From Leucothrix mucor (GTDB taxonomy: Bacteria > Pseudomonadota > Gammaproteobacteria > Thiotrichales > Thiotrichaceae): a stretch of DNA of 36,599 bases. The position numbers were made by a program, and so were the translations under genes. A model generated the notes under the pieces. That model did not search any database. It was not told the origin of the DNA and was given only the letters and a program-made list of their open reading frames with translations. Positions 33,222-36,599 of the stretch are shown one piece after another. Numbering within the stretch: the stretch's first letter is position 1; each line of letters starts with the position of its first letter. The stretch spans positions 1 to 36,599 of the forward strand of contig DQSN01000111.1 of assembly GCA_015663245.1 (NCBI GenBank), read 5' to 3'.

Positions 33222-34103
33222 TTAGTGAATGGTATCTATGGAAGGTATCGTTTTATCATTAAAAAGGTGTTCAACATCGAGTCGATCTAGCGCGTAATGA
33301 GTATTGCAAAACTCACAGTCTATTTCGATACTGCCTTGTTTTTCGATAATATCATGGGCTTCGCTTGTTCCCATTGATGTAATCATATGCTCAACCTTTT
33401 GTTGTGAACATTGGCACTTAAAAGTAATATGTTCTTGATTAAATACACGTAAATCTTCTTCGTGATACAAACGATGTAGGAGGATGTCTGCATCAAGTGT
33501 TAATAACTCTGCTGTACTAATAGTTTCGCTGAGCGCCAAAGTTCGATTCCAACTTTCATTCTCTGACTCTAGTAATAGATCATCACTATTAGGTAAGCGT
33601 TGCAGTAATAAGCCCGCCGCTTTTTCATCATCAGACGCTAGCCATAAGCGTGTTTGTAGTTGCTCTGACTCTTCAAAGTAGCTTTTTAAGCTGTCGGCTA
33701 AAGAATCACCGCTGAGTGCCACGATACTTTGATAGCGCTCGCCACCATCACTAGGCTCTACGGTAATAATAATACGCCCATCTTTAAATAAATCTTTGTA
33801 ATCAGCATTATCAGGGATTTCCTCATTCCAGCGTGCCAACCCGCGTACCGTCTTTTCAGATGTCGCTTGTACGACTAGCATGTGCACAGGGGCGGAGGCA
33901 TTAATCTGTAAAATTAAAGAACCCTTAAATTTTAATACCGTCGAAAGTAGTGATATTGCAGCCAAAGCCTCACCAAGTACTTTGCGAATGGGGGCAGGGT
34001 AGGAAGCAGTCGCTTGTAGCGCCTGCCATGCTTTATCTAACTGTACTAACTCACCGCGAACGTGAGTATTGTCAATTAAGAAGCGGTGTGATTTATCAGA
34101 CAT
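33222..34103 (-). CDS. hslO: Redox-regulated chaperone Hsp33
   Basis: A holdase switched on by oxidative unfolding. Starting at MSDKSHRFLIDNTHVRGELVQL gives 293 residues, equal to E. coli Hsp33 (292); the track start 12 codons upstream (34139) cannot be excluded since neither has a clear ribosome site. The zinc-centre cysteines are present as CQC in ITFKCQCSQQKVEHMI and CEFC in IEIDCEFCNTHYAL, the CxC-CxxC redox switch. The N-terminal domain has YPAPIRKVLGEALAAISLLSTVLKFKGSLILQ. It is the first gene of a four-gene minus-strand unit with yicC, SMR and SDR. Confidence 0.96.
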   Translation of the reverse strand: MSDKSHRFLIDNTHVRGELVQLDKAWQALQATASYPAPIRKVLGEALAAISLLSTVLKFKGSLILQINASAPVHMLVVQATSEKTVRGLARWNEEIPDNADYKDLFKDGRIIITVEPSDGGERYQSIVALSGDSLADSLKSYFEESEQLQTRLWLASDDEKAAGLLLQRLPNSDDLLLESENESWNRTLALSETISTAELLTLDADILLHRLYHEEDLRVFNQEHITFKCQCSQQKVEHMITSMGTSEAHDIIEKQGSIEIDCEFCNTHYALDRLDVEHLFNDKTIPSIDTIH

Positions 34104-34285
34104 AGTAAAGGCTTGGGTAGTGTGATTCAAAGAAGGCATATCTTACGCTTATCAGACTTACAAAGGAAATTGTCTGTTGAGGGGCGGGGTGTTTTGTGGT
34201 TCTGTATGGCCTCAAGGCTACTCAGTTAAGCTTTAGTCTAAATGCCAATTACAGTGGTCATTATTTGTTCCGATAAAAAAGATGT

Positions 34286-35164
34286 TTATAGTTCCCTTAC
34301 AATTCTAAAGCCAAGGTTTGTATCCATTTCATCGTCTAACCGCTTTTTACGTGATGCGCTTCTAGATAGCACGGCAGGGTCAAACCATGAACCGCCTTTG
34401 GTGACGTACCAAGGGCTTGCTGATGTATCGCTACTACTTCCGTCTCGATTTGAGTTTATATGGGAGTTTTTCCATCGAGTACTTGTGAACTCCCAAACGT
34501 TTCCATGTACTTCGTAGAGTCCCCAGCTATTTGCGGGCTTGCTACCAACAGGGATTGCTTTTGGCATTGGGAAGCAGCGCGGGAGAAACCATTTCTTTTT
34601 TTGTCGCGCCTCTTCGTAGGGAGCCGTAGAATCAAAATGAACTTCTTTACAACTGACCGTTTCTCCAAAATGAAAAGCGGTGCTTGTACCTGCTCTAGCT
34701 GCATACTCCCATTCTACTTCTGTCGGTAATCGATAAGTTTCTTTGGTTTGTTCGCTGAGCCATTTTAGGTATAGTTTCATGTCAGCAATTCTAATATTCA
34801 TAACAGGCTCGTCATCTCTTGCCCAAAGTAACTCTGGGCGACGATGCCACTCGGTATCCTTACGGAATTTCTCAAAATCTTTGCCCGTGACAGTATGTCG
34901 GCTTATAGCAAATGGTTTTTGTATCTGAATATAGTGTTGAGGATATTCTTCTTTATAGTGACCAAATTCATCACTGTTAGACCCCATTTCAAATAACCCT
35001 GATGGGATAATTGCTACTTCTGGGGCTGTATTTCCAATTTTCATTTTGTCAGAAAAATAAGGTGGTAAATCTAACTCTAAGCTTGTTTTATTTTGTAGAG
35101 CAATAATCTCTTTTGTTGTTAAGTCTGGTAAATATGAGGTCTTAGATGTGCGTGTGTCAGTCAT
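34286..35164 (-). CDS. FGE-sulfatase/SUMF1-fold protein lacking the catalytic Cys pair
   Basis: A 292-residue protein of the formylglycine-generating-enzyme fold (PF03781). Matches are VAIIPSGLFEMGSNSDEFGHYKEEYPQHYIQIQKPFAISRHTVT, the diagnostic YRLPTEVEWEYAARAGT and NSWGLYEVHGNVWEFTSTRW, and the C-terminal VTKGGSWFDPAVLSRSASRKKRLDDEMDTNLGFRIVREL. In true FGEs two cysteines lie after GGS; here the segment GGSWFDPAVLSRSASR has none, so sulfatase-activating activity is unlikely. No signal peptide is visible, so it is probably cytoplasmic. Such proteins can act as binding modules or oxidases with other substrates. It lies between hslO and the pil genes; role unknown. Confidence 0.88.
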   Translation of the reverse strand: MTDTRTSKTSYLPDLTTKEIIALQNKTSLELDLPPYFSDKMKIGNTAPEVAIIPSGLFEMGSNSDEFGHYKEEYPQHYIQIQKPFAISRHTVTGKDFEKFRKDTEWHRRPELLWARDDEPVMNIRIADMKLYLKWLSEQTKETYRLPTEVEWEYAARAGTSTAFHFGETVSCKEVHFDSTAPYEEARQKKKWFLPRCFPMPKAIPVGSKPANSWGLYEVHGNVWEFTSTRWKNSHINSNRDGSSSDTSASPWYVTKGGSWFDPAVLSRSASRKKRLDDEMDTNLGFRIVREL

Positions 35165-35195
35165 AATGTTTTCGTCTATTAGATTTTACTAATGT

Positions 35196-35462
35196 TTAGT
35201 ATAAAGCTAATAGTGTGATGATCAATAGAAATGGACAATATTTTATTGGTGTAAATGTGTCAAATATTTCTACCATTTGTCGATTAATTATCAAACAAGG
35301 TAGATAACTTCCTTCGTTTGTATATACTGGTTTGGCGTAGGTTTTTGGATGTATATTCACTACTTTGTGATTGTCTTTGAAATCTACTGTACTGCTTAGC
35401 ATTGTCATAAATATAAAAAATAACAGATATGACAAAGTAGAGTTGATGCTGCCTAGGAGCAA
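35196..35462 (-). CDS. Doubtful small ORF with hydrophobic ends
   Basis: An 88-codon ORF with TTG start and no ribosome site. The conceptual protein has an N-terminal hydrophobic stretch (LSYLLFFIFMTMLSSTV), a polar middle (DFKDNHKVVNIHPKTYAKPVYTNEGSYLP) and a C-terminal hydrophobic end (CPFLLIITLLALY). It resembles no family that I know. It lies 31 nt upstream of the FGE-like gene on the same strand. It could be a small secreted or membrane protein or chance; the sequence around it (35165-35593) holds nothing else except an inverted repeat near pilV. Confidence 0.3.
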   Translation of the reverse strand: MLLGSINSTLSYLLFFIFMTMLSSTVDFKDNHKVVNIHPKTYAKPVYTNEGSYLPCLIINRQMVEIFDTFTPIKYCPFLLIITLLALY

Positions 35463-35504
35463 TCAGTATTGCTATTAAGCTATTTTCCTAAATTTTAATT
35501 TTCA

Positions 35505-35552
35505 AACACTTAAGCCTAATTACTCATAAAAACTTGTATCAGATTAGGTGTT
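35505..35552. repeat. Inverted repeat upstream of pilV
   Basis: AACAC-TTAAG-CCTAAT and ATTAGG-TGTT form an interrupted stem around a 22-nt AT-rich loop, 42 nt before the pilV ATG. It could be a regulatory operator for the minor-pilin operon; there is no T-run. Confidence 0.35.
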
Positions 35553-35593
35553 CTTGGATATGTTAAGAGCGTGTGTATAGAGGTATTTTAGAA

Positions 35594-36139
35594 ATGAGAT
35601 GTTTCTCTTCTCAATCTCAATATGGATTCAGTCTAATAGAATCTATGATTGCCGCACTTATTATTTCAATTGGATTGTTAGGTGTTGCAGGTATGCAAAT
35701 AATTGCAATGAAAGGAACTAGTCATGCTTTTCAACAGGCTAAAGCTAGTGACTTAATGCATAGCTTATTAGAGCGTATGAGAGCGAATTCAGCAGGTGTC
35801 TACGCGGATGATTATAATATAGCGGATAGTACAAGTTTTAAATGCAGTGTTGCTTTAGCTAAAAATTGTGAAGATGGAGCGACATTATGTAATGCAGGAG
35901 AGCTAGCTACAAGTGACTTGTATCGCACTATATGTGGTGCAGGTTCAAGTTTTTCGGGAGGTTTAAAAGGGGAGCTACCAAATGGGTCTCTCTCAATTTC
36001 CTGTTTAGGAGGGCTTGGAACATGTGCATCGGGAATTAATTTTAAAATAAAATGGAATGAGAGAATTTTGGGAAAAGAGGGGGGAGGTAAAAAAATGCTA
36101 CCTCGTGAAATTAGTTTAAATACAGTGATAGCGCAATGA
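35594..36139 (+). CDS. pilV: Type IV pilus minor pilin PilV
   Basis: A minor pilin that primes type IV pilus assembly. The prepilin signature YGFSLIESMIAALIISIGLLGVAGMQIIAMK is present: cleavage after Gly, mature N-terminal Phe, Glu5 and a hydrophobic helix. The start ATG at 35594 (MRCFSSQSQ, short basic leader, AGAGGT 9 nt upstream) is preferred to the track's GTG seven codons earlier. Six cysteines lie in the C-terminal domain (FKCSVALAKNCEDGATLCN ... TICGAG ... SCLGGLGTCASG), probably disulfide-bonded in the periplasm. It is about 181 residues and overlaps pilW by 4 nt (ATGA). Confidence 0.93.
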   Translation: MRCFSSQSQYGFSLIESMIAALIISIGLLGVAGMQIIAMKGTSHAFQQAKASDLMHSLLERMRANSAGVYADDYNIADSTSFKCSVALAKNCEDGATLCNAGELATSDLYRTICGAGSSFSGGLKGELPNGSLSISCLGGLGTCASGINFKIKWNERILGKEGGGKKMLPREISLNTVIAQ

Positions 36140-36599
36140 AGATAACACAACAACAGGCAGGTTTGTCATTGATTGAAATGATGATTGCAATGGTGCTGGG
36201 CTTGTTCTTGCTTATTGCTACAACGATGGTTTATTTTAGCTCTCAACGGTCATCTGTTTCTCGAAGCGAGTATGCGGCTCTAGAGGATAATGGGCGCTCG
36301 GCTCTAGAAGTATTGACAAGAATTATTGAGCACACAGGCTATATTTCAAATAGTGCTACCCCCCTGGATGAGTCTTTTATAACCTCAGCTGTTATTGCGA
36401 CCAATTGTGGTGGCGCTAAAAATGTATTGAAACCTGCGTTATTTGGCACCATTTCTAATGGGGTTTCTGATTCGGTAGGCGTCGTATATATTGGAGATGC
36501 TAGCCTAAATAGAGATTGCTCTGGAGCACAGCTACCAGTGGTTTGTCAGGCTGGTGGGGTGGGCTCTGTGAACGCTTCAAAAATCTATAATTACTTCTC
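36136..36599 (+). CDS. pilW: Type IV pilus minor pilin PilW, N-terminal part
   Basis: Partial gene running off the right edge and so missing from the ORF track. ATG at 36136 overlaps the pilV stop (ATGA). The reading frame stays open to the end (about 154 codons). The N-terminus MKITQQQAGLSLIEMMIAMVLGLFLLIATTMVYF has the prepilin cleavage site (QAG/LSLIE; mature residue Leu, Glu5) and hydrophobic helix. The following LEDNGRSALEVLTRIIEHTGYISNSATPL is typical of PilW (N-GR-A-x-E-x-L-x-x-x-x-x-x-GY). pilX and pilY1 would be expected beyond the window, if the operon is canonical. Confidence 0.92.
   Translation, partial: MKITQQQAGLSLIEMMIAMVLGLFLLIATTMVYFSSQRSSVSRSEYAALEDNGRSALEVLTRIIEHTGYISNSATPLDESFITSAVIATNCGGAKNVLKPALFGTISNGVSDSVGVVYIGDASLNRDCSGAQLPVVCQAGGVGSVNASKIYNYF

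Noticed and set aside
1-36599. CRISPR arrays, prophage or integrase genes, rRNA and tRNA genes
   Set aside because: Scanned for regularly spaced direct repeats and for familiar gene motifs; none seen apart from the short repeats reported.

Overview
This window looks like a chromosome segment of a low-GC gammaproteobacterium. The evidence is the gammaproteobacterial order rpsB-tsf-pyrH-frr-uppS-cdsA-dxr-rseP-bamA-skp-lpxD-fabZ-lpxA-lpxB-rnhB, with map divergent from rpsB, together with ruvAB, Hsp33, YicC and PilV/PilW-type minor pilins. LPS and BamA genes show a Gram-negative cell envelope. A Thiotrichales-like lineage is plausible, but that is an impression from general features and was not tested. 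I see no phage, plasmid, CRISPR, rRNA or tRNA signal.

Layout. Positions 1-442 (minus) hold the N-terminal part of a KefB-type CPA2 antiporter. Positions 624-3187 (minus) hold ruvA-ruvB and a GNAT/rhodanese pair, the latter divergent from a DJ-1/PfpI-AraC regulator (3299-4270). Positions 4467-7421 hold a DUF1800/DUF1501 pair, the second with a Tat signal, followed by a YbaK-type Cys-tRNA(Pro) deacylase. Positions 7422-8007 appear gene-free and end in a strong terminator. Positions 8008-12425 (minus) hold a small membrane protein, a membrane-anchored TPR protein, a degenerate DEAD-box helicase-like protein and map. Positions 12682-28568 hold the long translation, isoprenoid, phospholipid, outer-membrane and lipid A cluster, with a CobW-type G3E GTPase between lpxB and rnhB. 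Positions 28842-30459 encode a small membrane protein and a membrane-anchored pseudokinase. Positions 30636-34103 (minus) encode a rhodanese lipoprotein and a tight hslO-yicC-SMR-SDR operon. Positions 34286-35462 (minus) carry a formylglycine-generating-enzyme-fold protein and a doubtful small ORF. The window ends inside pilV-pilW (35594 onward).

How the genes work together. The central cluster couples translation factors (S2, EF-Ts, RRF) to nucleotide supply (PyrH), undecaprenyl-PP synthesis (UppS, Dxr), CDP-diacylglycerol (CdsA), envelope-stress proteolysis (RseP), outer-membrane protein assembly (BamA, Skp) and lipid A synthesis (LpxD, FabZ, LpxA, LpxB).

Most notable observations. First, three proteins keep an enzyme fold but have lost catalytic residues: a DEAD-box-like protein, a kinase-like protein and an FGE-like protein. 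Second, a MITE-like element with long imperfect inverted arms lies between bamA and skp; its terminal 24 nt recur almost exactly (23/24) over the dxr stop codon, and a possibly related inverted repeat sits between frr and uppS. Third, a dispersed repeat of about 40 nt lies 3' of ruvB and 3' of the pseudokinase, where it is bracketed by 18-bp direct repeats.
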